Origin: Actinomycetota bacterium
GTDB lineage: Bacteria; Actinomycetota; Actinomycetes; S36-B12
Reading direction: 5' to 3'
Assembly: GCA_947449035.1 (NCBI GenBank)
Contig: CANFQC010000009.1
Location: 1-62,991, forward strand
Length of the DNA: 62,991 bases
This document shows positions 34,714 to 44,347 of this stretch, in pieces. Position 1 is the stretch's first letter. Each line of letters begins with the position of its first letter. A program made the position numbers and the translations under genes. The notes beneath the pieces are model-generated. The model worked only from the letters and a program-made list of their open reading frames with translations. It searched no databases and was not told the origin of the DNA.

Positions 34714-34746
34714 GTGGCCTGCGTCGGAATCCGACGCAGGCCACTA
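34712..34746 (-). terminator. Intrinsic terminator of the HdeD-like gene
   Basis: A 17-bp perfect inverted repeat (TAGTGGCCTGCGTCGGA and its complement around a single base), followed on the minus strand by CTTTTA. Confidence 0.9.
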
Positions 34747-34759
34747 ACGAAGTGCGGAA

Positions 34760-35356
34760 TTACTTGGCGGCACCCTTGATCATGAACGAACTGATGATCT
34801 CGAAGATGCCGAGAACGATCAGCCAGATGCCGACGACCCAGGCGAGTGCGACGACCGTGGTCGGCGTGGTCAGGATGACCAGGCCACCGATGAGGATGAT
34901 GATGCCGGCGAAGATGTTCCAGCCGCGACCGGGCTGGCCCTTGCCTTCGATGCCGGCGAACAAGATCGCCATGCCGCGGAACAAGAAGCCCACGCCGATG
35001 AAGATCGCGAGCACCCATGCCGAGAGCAGGATGTTGTCGTTGTGCGCCCAGGCACGGAAGCAGATGGCGCCCAGGATCAGCGACAAGCCGCCGGAGATGA
35101 TGAAGAGGGCGCGCATGCCACCCGAAAGTCCGTGCGAGAACGCGCGGACCAGCGAGAAGATGCCCGTGACAATGAGCCAGATGGCGAACAGGATCGCGAG
35201 AATCGCGATGGCGTCTTCCGGCTGCATCACGCAGAAGATGCCGACGATCAGGCTGATGATGCCGAAGAACAGAACGATCCACCAGTTGCGGGCGATGGCA
35301 TTGAGCGCACCAGCCTCGAGCTGTGCTTCGGAAGGACCGGCGTTTACCGATGCCAT
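34760..35356 (-). CDS. HdeD/DUF308 family membrane protein
   Basis: 198 residues from the ATG at 35356, chosen because GGAGG lies eight bases before it (the ATG at 35371 is the alternative). Six membrane segments in three similar pairs (WWIVLFFGIISLIVGIF, GGMRALFIISGGLSLILGAI, GWNIFAGIIILIGGLVIL), the DUF308 repeat. HdeD is linked to acid resistance in E. coli; the role here is unknown. Confidence 0.88.
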   Translation of the reverse strand: MASVNAGPSEAQLEAGALNAIARNWWIVLFFGIISLIVGIFCVMQPEDAIAILAILFAIWLIVTGIFSLVRAFSHGLSGGMRALFIISGGLSLILGAICFRAWAHNDNILLSAWVLAIFIGVGFLFRGMAILFAGIEGKGQPGRGWNIFAGIIILIGGLVILTTPTTVVALAWVVGIWLIVLGIFEIISSFMIKGAAK

Positions 35357-35449
35357 GGGTTGTACCTCCATGCGAGTGGGGTGCCGTATGCACCCGCGAC
35401 GCCTCGACTTTAGGGGCGAATGAGGGAATTCCCCTCGTACGACACCCGT

Positions 35450-36190
35450 TTAGCCGAGTACGCGTGCGAGGAATTCGCGGGTTTCCTGGCGCTCCGGAGC
35501 ACTGAAGATGACCTCGGGCGTCCCCTGCTCAAGGACGACACCGTCCTTGAGGAAGCAGACCTTGTCAGCAACCTCGCGGGCGAAGCCCATCTCGTGGGTG
35601 GCCATGAGCAAGGTGAGGCCGGTCTCCTTGAGCTCGCGTACCGCCTCGAGTACCTCGCCCACCAATAGCGGATCAAGGGCCGAGGTGATCTCGTCGAAGA
35701 GCATCAATTCGGGCTCCATTGCCAAGGCTCGCACGATCGCTACGCGCTGTGCTTGTCCGCCAGAAAGTCGATCGGGATACTCATCGGCCTTTGCCTCGAG
35801 TCCAAAACGAGCGAGCAATGCGCGTGCGGCATCGACGCTCTCGGCTTTGGATCGGCCAAGTACCTTTCGCGGGGCCAGCGCCACGTTGTCGAGCACGCTC
35901 ATGTGCGGGAAGAGGTTGTACGACTGGAACACGATGCCAATGCGGCGGCGGGCGGCATCCATGTCGGTGTCGAATGACGTGATGTCCAGCGTCCCATCGA
36001 GCATGATGCGACCGGCATCGACCATGACGAGACCATTGATGCAACGCAGCAGCGTCGACTTGCCTGAGCCCGATGCTCCGATGAGCACGACGGCTTGATG
36101 GTGACCGACGGTGATGTCGAGTCCGCGCAGAACCGGATGCCCCTCGAATGACTTCCAGACGCCCGAGACGTCAAGCATTGACTCGCTCAT
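35450..36190 (-). CDS. Polar amino acid ABC transporter ATPase
   Basis: 246 residues from the ATG at 36190, which overlaps the permease stop (ATGA). Walker A GASGSGKSTL, Q-loop FQSYNLFPHM, signature LSGGQAQR, Walker B LMLFDEITSAL, H-loop ATHEMG: an intact ATPase of the GlnQ/HisP type. It powers the permease encoded just upstream. Confidence 0.94.
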   Translation of the reverse strand: MSESMLDVSGVWKSFEGHPVLRGLDITVGHHQAVVLIGASGSGKSTLLRCINGLVMVDAGRIMLDGTLDITSFDTDMDAARRRIGIVFQSYNLFPHMSVLDNVALAPRKVLGRSKAESVDAARALLARFGLEAKADEYPDRLSGGQAQRVAIVRALAMEPELMLFDEITSALDPLLVGEVLEAVRELKETGLTLLMATHEMGFAREVADKVCFLKDGVVLEQGTPEVIFSAPERQETREFLARVLG

Positions 36191-37050
36191 GCGACACCTC
36201 CTGCGCGGCGTCGGCGACTCGAGCGCTCCTGCACCCAATCTGCGAAGCGGGTCATCGGAATGGTGAGTGCGATGAAGATCAGCGCCGCACCGACGTAGGG
36301 CGTGTAGTTAAACGATGACGAGGTATCGATCTGCGCCTGCCGAAGCACCTCGATCGGGCCAAGGACGGCAACAAGCGCGGTGTCCTTCTGCAGGGAGATG
36401 AAGTCATTGAGCAGGGGCGGGATCACATTGCGGATCGCCTGCGGCAGCACGACGTAGCGATTGGTCTGCCACGAACTCAGGCCTAACGAGCGTGAGGCCA
36501 TCTGCTGACTCGGATGCACAGAGCCGATTCCGGCTCGGAAGACCTCGGCGACATAAGCACCGTAGGAGAGCACGAGTGCCGCCGTACCCCAGAAGATCGC
36601 CCCGTTCGGAAATCCGGTCAGCCGAAGTGCCGGGATACCGAAGCCCAGCAGGAAGATCACGAGGATCGTCGGGATGCCTCGGAAGATGTCGACATACAAG
36701 GTGGCGATCACTCGCACCGGTAGGAAGATCGGCGATTGAAGGGTGCGCGCGAGCGCGACCAGGAGTCCGAGAATCAAGATCAGCGGCTCAGCGATCACGA
36801 AGATACGCACATTGAGCATGAATGCACTGAGCAGGCCGGGGAAGGTCTTGACGAACTCCTCGCCGTTGAAGAAGGTCTCCTGCACGATCGGCCAGCCAGG
36901 AGTGCGCGAGACGATCACCGAGATGACAATCACGAAGCCGACGAGGCTGGCCATGCCCACCAGTGCATTGCGTCGGGCGCGCTGACGCACCAACGCCCGA
37001 CGCTGAGGGTCGACGTATGCGACCTCAGTGCCGGGCGTAGGAGCGTTCAC
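36187..37050 (-). CDS. Polar amino acid ABC transporter permease
   Basis: 287 residues from a GTG, about five to six membrane segments. The HEQMA family pattern (GTAALVLSYGAYVAEVFRAG, then ASRSLGLSSWQTNRYVVLPQ) is clear. It should form a homodimer with the ATPase. A 7-bp hairpin abuts the start codon. Confidence 0.93.
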   Translation of the reverse strand: MNAPTPGTEVAYVDPQRRALVRQRARRNALVGMASLVGFVIVISVIVSRTPGWPIVQETFFNGEEFVKTFPGLLSAFMLNVRIFVIAEPLILILGLLVALARTLQSPIFLPVRVIATLYVDIFRGIPTILVIFLLGFGIPALRLTGFPNGAIFWGTAALVLSYGAYVAEVFRAGIGSVHPSQQMASRSLGLSSWQTNRYVVLPQAIRNVIPPLLNDFISLQKDTALVAVLGPIEVLRQAQIDTSSSFNYTPYVGAALIFIALTIPMTRFADWVQERSSRRRRAGGVA

Positions 37051-37051
37051 G

Positions 37052-37077
37052 GGCGAAGACTACCGAGAGCCTTCGCC
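37052..37077 (-). promoter_or_regulatory. Hairpin between binding-protein and permease genes
   Basis: GGCGAAG, 12-base loop, CTTCGCC. It ends one base before the permease GTG, so it could both protect the binding-protein mRNA and dampen permease translation. Confidence 0.5.
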
Positions 37078-37087
37078 TGCCTTGGCG

Positions 37088-37996
37088 CTACTGCTTGATG
37101 TACGGAGCGGCCTCGCCCGCGAGCCACTGATCCTGGATCTTCTGGAGTTCACCGGAGGACTTCAGGTCGGCGAGCACCTTGTTCACGCAGGTCACCAGCG
37201 GATTGCCCTTGGCGAAGAGCATGCCGAACTGCTCTGAGCCAGCCTGGGCAGCGAACTGACCGACAATCTTGCTGTTCTCAATCTCGACTGCGGTGATGTA
37301 GTACGCGGTCGGCAGGTCAACGACGAGGCCGTCGATCTGGCCGGCCTGCATTGCACTCTTGGCGTCATTGGTGTCATTGAAGATCTGAGCCTGGTTGGTC
37401 GGCTTGATGACATCGTCGATGAACTTCGCCGAGGTGGTACCGACCTGAGCGCCGAGGTTCGCCTTCTGCAGTTCGGCGATGGTGGTGGCATTGGCGATCG
37501 GTGAATCAGCAAGGGCGACAACTGCCTGGTTCACGTCGTAGTAGCCATCGGAGAAGTCAACGACCTTCTGGCGCTCGGGCGTGATCGAGATCTGGTTGAT
37601 GTCGAAGTCGAAGTTCTTGTCACCCGGTGCGTAGGAAGAGTTGAACGGCACGACCTCCCACTTCACCTGCTCCTTGGTGAAGCCGAGGCCGTCAGCGACG
37701 GCGTAGGCCACTGCCGACTCGAAGCCCTGGCCGCTGGCCGGGTCACCGTTCTCCTTGGTGGGGTCATCGGTCACGAAGTAGGGCGGGTACGCAGGCGAGT
37801 CAGTTCCAATCGTGAGCTGGCCACCGGTGACCGTGGTGAGGTTGGCGGGCGCGCACTCATCGGTCGCGGCTGCAGATGCAGCGGTTGAGGCAGCGGTGGT
37901 GGATGCGGCCGTGGGGCTTGAGGACTGGCCGCAGGCGGCGAGCAGCAGGCTCGAGGCTGCGATGGCCAGGACGGGAACGAGCAGACGACGCGACAT
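37088..37996 (-). CDS. Amino acid-binding lipoprotein of the ABC transporter
   Basis: 302 residues from the ATG at 37996 (AAAGGAGAGTC ribosome site). Lipobox LAAC at about 19-22, Ser/Ala/Thr-rich linker, then an SBP_bac_3 domain (GQLTIGTDSPAYPPYF, ITPERQKVVDFSDGYY, VGTTSAKF, GQIDGLVVDLPTAYY). It captures a polar amino acid outside the membrane; the ligand cannot be read. First gene of the three-gene operon. Confidence 0.94.
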   Translation of the reverse strand: MSRRLLVPVLAIAASSLLLAACGQSSSPTAASTTAASTAASAAATDECAPANLTTVTGGQLTIGTDSPAYPPYFVTDDPTKENGDPASGQGFESAVAYAVADGLGFTKEQVKWEVVPFNSSYAPGDKNFDFDINQISITPERQKVVDFSDGYYDVNQAVVALADSPIANATTIAELQKANLGAQVGTTSAKFIDDVIKPTNQAQIFNDTNDAKSAMQAGQIDGLVVDLPTAYYITAVEIENSKIVGQFAAQAGSEQFGMLFAKGNPLVTCVNKVLADLKSSGELQKIQDQWLAGEAAPYIKQ

Positions 37997-38054
37997 GACT
38001 CTCCTTTGATGGAAACCTTCCTTGGGCATCCTCTCAGATGCCCTTCCGCTGGCG

Positions 38055-39389
38055 TTAGTGAGGAATGCGCGGGCGCATGCGCCCCGCCAGCACGACCGCG
38101 ATCACGGCGATCACCGAGGAGGCCAGCCAGAGTCCGGTGAAGGTGCCTGCTGTCGCCCCGCCATGTGCGACCGCTGTGGCGTAGCCGATGCCGAGCACCG
38201 CAACGGCCACCGAGAACCCGACCGCATCGAGGATCTGGATGGCGGCGGAATTGACCCCTTGGTCCTGCTCAGGCGAGAGCCTCAATACCTGCACGGAAAT
38301 CGAGGGCACGGCCAGGCCCATGCCTGCCGAGGCGAAGATCCAGGAAACTCCGGCGATCCACGCGGGCCACGTTCCCAGGAGCGAGAGCGGAACGGTCGCA
38401 ATCGAGAGAGCAATTATCGCAGCGCCGAGACGCACTGTGGCAGAGCGATCCTTGGTGGCCGGCAATCGTGACTGCAGGTAGGAACCGCCGGCCCACGCGA
38501 CTGCAGACACTGCAATGGTCAGGCCGGCCATCGTGGTGCTTAGCCCACGAATCTGCACCAAGGCGAGCGGAATGAACACCTCCGCCGAGAAGTACGAAGC
38601 AGCGAAGAAAGCTCGCATCATGACACTAGATGGCAGGCCGCGACGAAGTACGAGAGCCCCCGCGGGCAACACCTTGCGCACTGCGAGCAACAGAACCACG
38701 ACACCGAGCGCTGCTTCTGCATATCCGACCACTGAAAGTCGAAGAGCACCGTCTTGCAAGAGGAAGAGTCCGATGGTGGCGACCAATCCTGCAAGCAGAC
38801 GTGAGCGCCACTTCGGGTGCGGTTCACCGCCTTGATAAGGACCTACGCGCGGAATGAGGAGGACCGCAACAGGAACGATGAGAATCGGGACGATCCAGAA
38901 CACGTAGCGCCAGCTCATGGAATCGGCGAGCCAGCCCGCAATGAATGGGCCCACGATCGACGGCACGATCCATGCCGCGGAAAGCACCGAGAATGCCTTC
39001 GGTCGCAGACTTTCGGGGTATGCGCGCGCAATCAGTAAGTACGCGGCCACGATCGCAGCGCCGCCGCCCATTCCCTGCAGTCCACGTCCGATGATGAGAA
39101 GTGGCAGGCCGCCTGCCGCACCGGAGGTCACTGATCCGAGAAAGAAGCAGGTGATTCCCGCGATGAGCGGACCACGCGGGCCACGCGCATCACCCCAGAG
39201 TCCTGCGACCACCATCGCGAACAGCGATGCGACTGTGTACGCGTTAAATGCCCAGGTGTAGTCAGCAAGCACGCCGAGTTCGCGCGCAACCACCGGCATC
39301 GCCGTACTCGATCCAATGGCCTCGAATGCATTAAGGGTGATGAGGACGACGACACCGATGGTGATCGGCGCGAGATCGCCGTGCCACAC
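38055..39389 (-). CDS. MFS transporter (drug efflux type)
   Basis: About 444 residues. Twelve to fourteen membrane segments, starting with ITIGVVVLITLNAFEAIGSS; FAMVVAGLWGDARGPR is the motif A loop of the family. Start uncertain: the GTG at 39389 places a short tail before the first helix, while the open frame runs further into the DUF3039 gene. Substrate unknown. Confidence 0.82.
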   Translation of the reverse strand: MWHGDLAPITIGVVVLITLNAFEAIGSSTAMPVVARELGVLADYTWAFNAYTVASLFAMVVAGLWGDARGPRGPLIAGITCFFLGSVTSGAAGGLPLLIIGRGLQGMGGGAAIVAAYLLIARAYPESLRPKAFSVLSAAWIVPSIVGPFIAGWLADSMSWRYVFWIVPILIVPVAVLLIPRVGPYQGGEPHPKWRSRLLAGLVATIGLFLLQDGALRLSVVGYAEAALGVVVLLLAVRKVLPAGALVLRRGLPSSVMMRAFFAASYFSAEVFIPLALVQIRGLSTTMAGLTIAVSAVAWAGGSYLQSRLPATKDRSATVRLGAAIIALSIATVPLSLLGTWPAWIAGVSWIFASAGMGLAVPSISVQVLRLSPEQDQGVNSAAIQILDAVGFSVAVAVLGIGYATAVAHGGATAGTFTGLWLASSVIAVIAVVLAGRMRPRIPH

Positions 39390-39430
39390 GGATCGTGCCG
39401 CCGCATCAGCCTCCGGCGTCGCAGCGTCGA

Positions 39431-39718
39431 TCAGGAGTCCTTGTCGCCGCCGCCTCGCGGCAAACCGGCATGAATCTCCTGGCACTCCGGGCAGATCGGG
39501 AAGCGAGAGGGGTCGCGGTTCGGAATCCAGGTCTTGCCGCACAGGGCCTTGACCGGAACACCCGTGACAGCGCTCTCCATGATCTTGGCCTTTTCGACAT
39601 AGTGGGCGAAGCGCTCATGGTCACCCTCGTCGATGCTGAACTCGGTGCGTTCCTCGAGCAGCGTGCTGCCCTCGATAGAGGGGGCATCCAAGGGAGTCGA
39701 CATCAGGTAAGCGGCCAT
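39431..39718 (-). CDS. DUF3039 family protein
   Basis: 95 residues, actinobacterial family. C-terminal half has a likely zinc site: ALCGKTW, then FPICPECQEIH. Function unknown. TACACT lies six bases before the ATG, favouring this start over the ATG five codons in. It is divergent to the thioredoxin gene and probably leads into the MFS gene. Confidence 0.88.
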   Translation of the reverse strand: MAAYLMSTPLDAPSIEGSTLLEERTEFSIDEGDHERFAHYVEKAKIMESAVTGVPVKALCGKTWIPNRDPSRFPICPECQEIHAGLPRGGGDKDS

Positions 39719-39724
39719 GCGGGA

Positions 39725-39768
39725 AGTGTAGAACCGACACTGCGTAACTCGCTGGCACTCCCTAGGCT
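39725..39768. promoter_or_regulatory. Divergent leaderless promoters, DUF3039 and thioredoxin
   Basis: Minus strand: TACACT at 39725-39730, six bases before the ATG at 39718. Plus strand: TAGGCT at 39763-39768, six bases before the ATG at 39775. Confidence 0.55.
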
Positions 39769-39774
39769 TGAGTC

Positions 39775-40152
39775 ATGGCGACGACAGATATCACCGAGGC
39801 AACCTTCAACGACACGGTCAGCGGCAATGAGATCGTGCTGATCGACTTCTGGGCCGCCTGGTGCGGGCCGTGCCGGCAATTCGCCCCCACTTACGAGAAG
39901 GTCTCCGAGGCCAATCCCGACATCGTCTTCGCCAAGGTCGACACCGAGGCTGAGCAGCAGCTGGCCGGTGCCTTCAACATCACGTCAATCCCCACTCTGA
40001 TGGCGATCCGCGAGGGTGTGGTGCTCTACGCGAATCCTGGCGCTCTGCCCGAGGCCCAACTCGCCGGTCTCGTGGCCAAGGTGCGCGAGGTCGACATGAA
40101 TGACGTAAGGGCGCAGGTTGCCGCCCAGGGCACTGAGCAGCCGACTGAGTAA
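39775..40152 (+). CDS. Thioredoxin
   Basis: 125 residues. Redox site in DFWAAWCGPCRQFAPTYEKV, cis-Pro in TSIPTLM. Slightly longer than the usual 105-110 residues through a C-terminal tail. It reduces protein disulfides in the cytoplasm. Leaderless start predicted. Confidence 0.94.
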   Translation: MATTDITEATFNDTVSGNEIVLIDFWAAWCGPCRQFAPTYEKVSEANPDIVFAKVDTEAEQQLAGAFNITSIPTLMAIREGVVLYANPGALPEAQLAGLVAKVREVDMNDVRAQVAAQGTEQPTE

Positions 40153-40295
40153 TCGAGGTGTCCCACATCACCCGATGCTCGTGGGCTACGGACCAATAGC
40201 ACTAAGTCAGGACCTTTGTCCCTCTGAGCCAGCACACCTTTGCCCTTAACGTGATGAATGCACGGATAACGCACATGGCAGAAGGAGTGGGGATC

Positions 40296-40667
40296 ATGCC
40301 GCAACAGCCCTTGGCCCAAGTACCGGTCGATGCAGAGTGGTTCTGGCAGGAACGCGGCTCATGTCGCGACGTCGATCCACTGATCTTCTTCCATCCGCAA
40401 AATGAGCGCGGTTCTGCCCGCGTGAAGCGCGATCGTTCTGCCAAGCAGGTGTGCGCCGGATGCACCGTTCGACTCGAATGCGCCGACTACGCAGTGCGGG
40501 CACGTGAGCCTTACGGGGTGTGGGGCGGCCTGTCGGAGGACGAGCGCGAGCACATCTACTCACGTCTTGATTCGCGCAATTACCCGCGCGCCAAGGGCGA
40601 TGGCCTACGTGTTGCTGCGCGAGACATCGCGATGGCCGTAAGCCCGCGCGCACTCGGAATCGCCTGA
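40296..40667 (+). CDS. WhiB-family iron-sulfur transcription factor
   Basis: 123 residues from the ATG at 40296 (AGAAGGAG upstream; earlier in-frame ATGs at 40251 and 40275 are possible). Four cluster Cys: Cys23, Cys53, Cys56, Cys62, and the GVWGGLSE turn at 74-81, followed by a basic C-terminus. WhiB proteins bind a [4Fe-4S] cluster and partner with the principal sigma factor. Only actinobacteria and their phages carry them. Its regulon is unknown. Confidence 0.95.
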   Translation: MPQQPLAQVPVDAEWFWQERGSCRDVDPLIFFHPQNERGSARVKRDRSAKQVCAGCTVRLECADYAVRAREPYGVWGGLSEDEREHIYSRLDSRNYPRAKGDGLRVAARDIAMAVSPRALGIA

Positions 40668-40668
40668 G

Positions 40669-41319
40669 TTACTCCACGCCTTCGAGGATCGTCTCGAGGC
40701 GACCGGCCGGGAACTCCGGGCGCAACGCCTCGATGATGCCCGCGTACACCTCGGGCGGCAGTACGCCCTTGACGTTGTTGAGCACCTCGCGGTTCTCGGT
40801 GACCGTGCGTGCGGGCGCGCAAATCGTGAACCACGCCATCAGAAGTTCCGGGCTCATCGTCTGCGCGATCACTGCCTCACCAGCACGCAGTTCGTCATCG
40901 GAGTAGTGCGGCCACAGTTCAGGCTCGAAGTCGCGCTCTTCGCGCACCAGATGCAGCAGGTACCTCGCCTGAAACTCCGTGACATCGAGATAGAGGGCAT
41001 GAGCGTCCTCGCGCGATTGCGTGCCATCCATCTCATCGAGGCGCGCGACGATCGATTCCAGTGATGCATCCAGCACTCCATGATCGGCATGCAGAGCTGC
41101 GGTGGCTCCGGGCACCTTCGCCTCGAGAAGCGGGAAGATGACGTCATCTTCATTGCGCGCGTGCTCCTCCAGCAAGGTCTGCACCCGGTGCGCCAAGTCG
41201 CGCAGTGCCGCGAGTTCGACCGGGTCGGCGTAGTCGGTGCGACCCGCCGCCAGGGCGAACTTTCCGAGCAGATGGCGAAGCCCCTTATGGGGCGGATCCA
41301 GGAGTCGCAGACCGGTCAT
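40669..41319 (-). CDS. Hemerythrin-domain protein
   Basis: 216 residues from the ATG at 41319 (MTGLRLLDPPHKGLRHLLGK). A four-helix hemerythrin-like bundle with His in PPHKGLRHLL, EEHARNEDDVIFPLL, HADHGVLD and the HLVREERDFEP helix, likely a di-iron site. Related proteins sense or store oxygen or NO, or repair iron centres. The role here is not known. Its stop is one base from that of whiB. Confidence 0.8.
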   Translation of the reverse strand: MTGLRLLDPPHKGLRHLLGKFALAAGRTDYADPVELAALRDLAHRVQTLLEEHARNEDDVIFPLLEAKVPGATAALHADHGVLDASLESIVARLDEMDGTQSREDAHALYLDVTEFQARYLLHLVREERDFEPELWPHYSDDELRAGEAVIAQTMSPELLMAWFTICAPARTVTENREVLNNVKGVLPPEVYAGIIEALRPEFPAGRLETILEGVE

Positions 41320-41459
41320 CAGCACGCCTTTCGTCAATCGGTCCCTCATTCGAACGGCCACCATCTTGGCCGATAAGTCTGTAAGTGCGGGGCCGCACGA
41401 GGTCACGCATTCACGTGCTGGGCGACCACCTGGATTCGGGGACGAATGCCTTCGGGCGG

Positions 41460-41465
41460 TAACGT
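41460..41465 (+). promoter_or_regulatory. -10 element of the ornithine carbamoyltransferase gene
   Basis: TAACGT ends six bases before the ATG at 41472; no ribosome site is seen, fitting a leaderless mRNA. Confidence 0.55.
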
Positions 41466-41471
41466 TCTTCA

Positions 41472-42464
41472 ATGACGCTTTACGGACGCGACTTCCTCAA
41501 GGAATCCGACTTCAGCCGGGCAGAGCTCGAGGCACTGCTCGACCTCGCTGCTGAGTTGAAGTCGGCTCGAGCCGCGGGTACCGAGAAGCAGCGCCTGGTC
41601 GGCAAGCAGATCGCACTCATCTTCGAGAAGACCTCCACCCGAACCAAGATCTCGTTCGAGGTTGCCATGCGCGATCAGGGCGGTCATGTCAGCATCCTTG
41701 ACCCCAGCACCTCGCAGATCGGTCACAAGGAGTCAGTCGCCGATACCGCTCGCGTGCTCTCGACCATGTTCGACGGCATCGAATACCGCGGTGCGGCCCA
41801 CGCGAATGTTGAGCAGCTTGCCGACTACGCCAACGTGCCAGTCTTCAACGGGCTGACTGACGACTGGCATCCCACCCAGATGCTCGCCGATTTCCAGACC
41901 ATGCGCGAGCACGCCGCACCCGGACAGTTGTCATACGCGTACATCGGTGATGCTCGCAGCAACATGGGCAATTCACTCCTTGTCATGGGCGCAATCATGG
42001 GTGCCGATGTGCGCATCGTGGCTCCGAAGGAGTTGTGGCCCAGCGATGAGGTGCAGGCACTTGCAGCATTACGCGCAGCCGAGAGCGGTGCGATCATCAC
42101 GTTGACCGATGATCCGGCCGTGGGCATCCCCGGCGCACAGTTCGTGCACACCGACGTGTGGGTGTCGATGGGCGAGCCTGCTGAGGTGTGGGCAAGTCGC
42201 GTCGAACTGCTCAAGCCGTATCGCGTTGACGCGGCACTCATGGCGCTCACCGGCCGTACTGACGCGAAGTTCATGCATTGCCTGCCGGCCTTCCATGACG
42301 CCAACACGGCAGTGGGTCGCAAGGTCGAGGCCGACTTCGGTCTCACCGGCGGAGTCGAGGTGACCGACGAGGTCTTCGAGTCACCCGCAAGCATCGTGTT
42401 CGAGCAGGCCGAGAACCGCATGCACAGCATCAAGGCCGTGCTCGTCGCCACCTTGGCTCAATAG
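41472..42464 (+). CDS. Ornithine carbamoyltransferase, ArcB/ArgI-like
   Basis: 330 residues. Carbamoyl-phosphate loop S55-T-R57-T-K59, where Lys replaces the usual Arg of [23 protein letters not shown] with the catalytic Cys. [17 protein letters not shown] and DDWHPTQ, VWVSMGE follow the enteric ArgI/ArcB form. It makes citrulline from ornithine or runs in reverse for arginine catabolism. No other arginine gene is nearby, so direction is open. Confidence 0.93.
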   Translation: MTLYGRDFLKESDFSRAELEALLDLAAELKSARAAGTEKQRLVGKQIALIFEKTSTRTKISFEVAMRDQGGHVSILDPSTSQIGHKESVADTARVLSTMFDGIEYRGAAHANVEQLADYANVPVFNGLTDDWHPTQMLADFQTMREHAAPGQLSYAYIGDARSNMGNSLLVMGAIMGADVRIVAPKELWPSDEVQALAALRAAESGAIITLTDDPAVGIPGAQFVHTDVWVSMGEPAEVWASRVELLKPYRVDAALMALTGRTDAKFMHCLPAFHDANTAVGRKVEADFGLTGGVEVTDEVFESPASIVFEQAENRMHSIKAVLVATLAQ

Positions 42465-42472
42465 AACGTAGG

Positions 42473-42517
42473 CAACAAGCAGAAGGGGCGGCCATCGGCC
42501 GCCCCTTCTGCTTGTTG
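42473..42517. terminator. Bidirectional intrinsic terminator
   Basis: A perfect 21-bp stem with a three-base ATC loop between the convergent carbamoyltransferase and pckG genes (left arm 42473-42493, right arm 42497-42517). Confidence 0.92.
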
Positions 42518-42523
42518 TGACGT

Positions 42524-44347
42524 TTATGCGTTCGCAAGCCGGGTACGCAGGTCCGTGAGCTCGGCGGAGAGCTCCGTCGGCAGGCGATCACCGAACTTCG
42601 CGAAGTACTCCTCGGTCAGCCCACACTCAGCGAGCCACGACTCAGGGTTAACGGCGAAGAGCTGATCGAGCTGATCGGCGGTCATGGCCAGGCCTTCGAC
42701 GTTGAGATCGCTCATGACCGGCATGTTGCCGATCGGGCTCTCGACTGCGCCCACACGGCCCTCGAGGCGGTTGACGACCCACTCGAGAACGCGGGAGTTC
42801 TCGCCGTAGCCCGGCCACAGGAAGCTGCCCTCGTCATCCTTGCGGAACCAGTTGACCGCGTAGATCTTCGGCAGTTTGTCAGCCGAGGTCATGGTGCCGA
42901 TCTTGAGCCAGTGGGCCCAGTAGTCGCCCATGTTGTAGCCGCAGAACGGGAGCATCGCGAACGGATCGCGACGAAGCTCGCCGACGGCACCGACGGCAGC
43001 TGCCGTGGTCTCGGAAGAAACCGAGGAACCCATGAACACGCCGTGCTGCCAGTCGAGGGACTCGGTGACCAGCGGGACATTCGTGGCGCGACGGCCACCG
43101 AAAAGGATCGCATCGATCGGAACACCCGCAGGATCCTCGAAGTTCGGGGCGATCGACGGGCACTGATCGGCCGGCGCGGTGAAGCGGGAGTTCGGGTGGC
43201 TGGACGGCTCGGTCGAGGCCGGGGTCCAGTCATTGCCCTTCCAGTCGATGAGGTGAGCGGGCTTCTCGGGGGTCAGGCCCTCCCACCACACATCGCCATC
43301 ATCCGTGAGTGCGACGTTGGTGAAGATGCAGTTCGCGTACAGGCTCTTGACCGCATTCGCGTTGGTCTCCATGCCAGTGCCGGGGGCAACACCGAAGAAG
43401 CCGGCTTCCGGGTTGATCGCGTACAGGCGACCGTCATCACCGAAGCGCATCCAGGCGATGTCGTCACCCACGGTCTCGACCTTCCAGCCCGGAATGGTGG
43501 GCTCGAGCATGGCGAGGTTGGTCTTGCCACAGGCCGAAGGGAAGGCCGCGGTCACGTAGCGGACGTCGTTGCTCGGTGAGGTGAGCTTCAGGATGAGCAT
43601 GTGCTCGGCCATCCAGCCGGCGTCGCGGCCCATAGCCGAGGCGATGCGCAGTGCGAAGCACTTCTTGCCGAGGAGTGCGTTTCCGCCATAGCCGGAGCCA
43701 TACGACCAGATCTCGCGGGTCTCGGGGAAGTGCACGATGTACTTGGTGTCATTGCACGGCCACGAGACATCATCGCGACGGTTGCCCGCCTCGTCGATCA
43801 GCGGGTAGCCGACCGTGTGCGCTGCGGGAACGAAGTCGCCGTTCTCGCCGATGAGGTCGAGTGCGGCCTGGCCCATGCGAGTCATGATGCGCATGTTGAC
43901 CACGACGTAGGGCGAGTCAGTGATCTCGATGCCCAGCTGCGAGATACGCGAGCCCAAAGGACCCATGGAGAACGGGACGACATACATCGTGCGGCCGCGC
44001 ATCGAGCCGGCGAACAGACCCTTGAGGGTTCCGCGCATCTCGGTGGGATCGGCCCAGTTATTCGTGGGGCCGGCGTCAATGGCCTTCTCGGAGCAGATGT
44101 AGGTGCGGTCCTCGACGCGAGCGACATCGCTGGGGCTCGAGCGAGCGAGGAAGGAGTTCGGGCGGATCTCAGGGTTCAAGCGAATGAACGTGCCCGCGTC
44201 GACCATCTGCTGGGTAAGACGCTCCCACTCTGCCTGCGAACCATCGCACCAGACAACCTGCTCCGGCTGAGCGAGTTCGGCCATCTCGGTGACCCACGCG
44301 AGCAGCTTGGCGTTCTTGGTGGGTGCGTTCTGCAGACCAGGGATCAT
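42524..44347 (-). CDS. pckG: Phosphoenolpyruvate carboxykinase (GTP)
   Basis: 607 residues, the family's normal length. Kinase loop [13 protein letters not shown], metal/substrate regions [14 protein letters not shown] and FGGRR, nucleotide-site residues in the NWFRKDDEG region. It converts oxaloacetate and GTP to PEP, the key gluconeogenic step. A ribosome site (GGAG) precedes the ATG. The upstream gap carries likely carbon-response sites. Confidence 0.96.
   Translation of the reverse strand: MIPGLQNAPTKNAKLLAWVTEMAELAQPEQVVWCDGSQAEWERLTQQMVDAGTFIRLNPEIRPNSFLARSSPSDVARVEDRTYICSEKAIDAGPTNNWADPTEMRGTLKGLFAGSMRGRTMYVVPFSMGPLGSRISQLGIEITDSPYVVVNMRIMTRMGQAALDLIGENGDFVPAAHTVGYPLIDEAGNRRDDVSWPCNDTKYIVHFPETREIWSYGSGYGGNALLGKKCFALRIASAMGRDAGWMAEHMLILKLTSPSNDVRYVTAAFPSACGKTNLAMLEPTIPGWKVETVGDDIAWMRFGDDGRLYAINPEAGFFGVAPGTGMETNANAVKSLYANCIFTNVALTDDGDVWWEGLTPEKPAHLIDWKGNDWTPASTEPSSHPNSRFTAPADQCPSIAPNFEDPAGVPIDAILFGGRRATNVPLVTESLDWQHGVFMGSSVSSETTAAAVGAVGELRRDPFAMLPFCGYNMGDYWAHWLKIGTMTSADKLPKIYAVNWFRKDDEGSFLWPGYGENSRVLEWVVNRLEGRVGAVESPIGNMPVMSDLNVEGLAMTADQLDQLFAVNPESWLAECGLTEEYFAKFGDRLPTELSAELTDLRTRLANA

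Noticed and set aside
41472-42464. Acetylornithine or putrescine carbamoyltransferase
   Set aside because: HCLP and the ArgI/ArcB pattern, including VWVSMGE, fit ornithine carbamoyltransferase.
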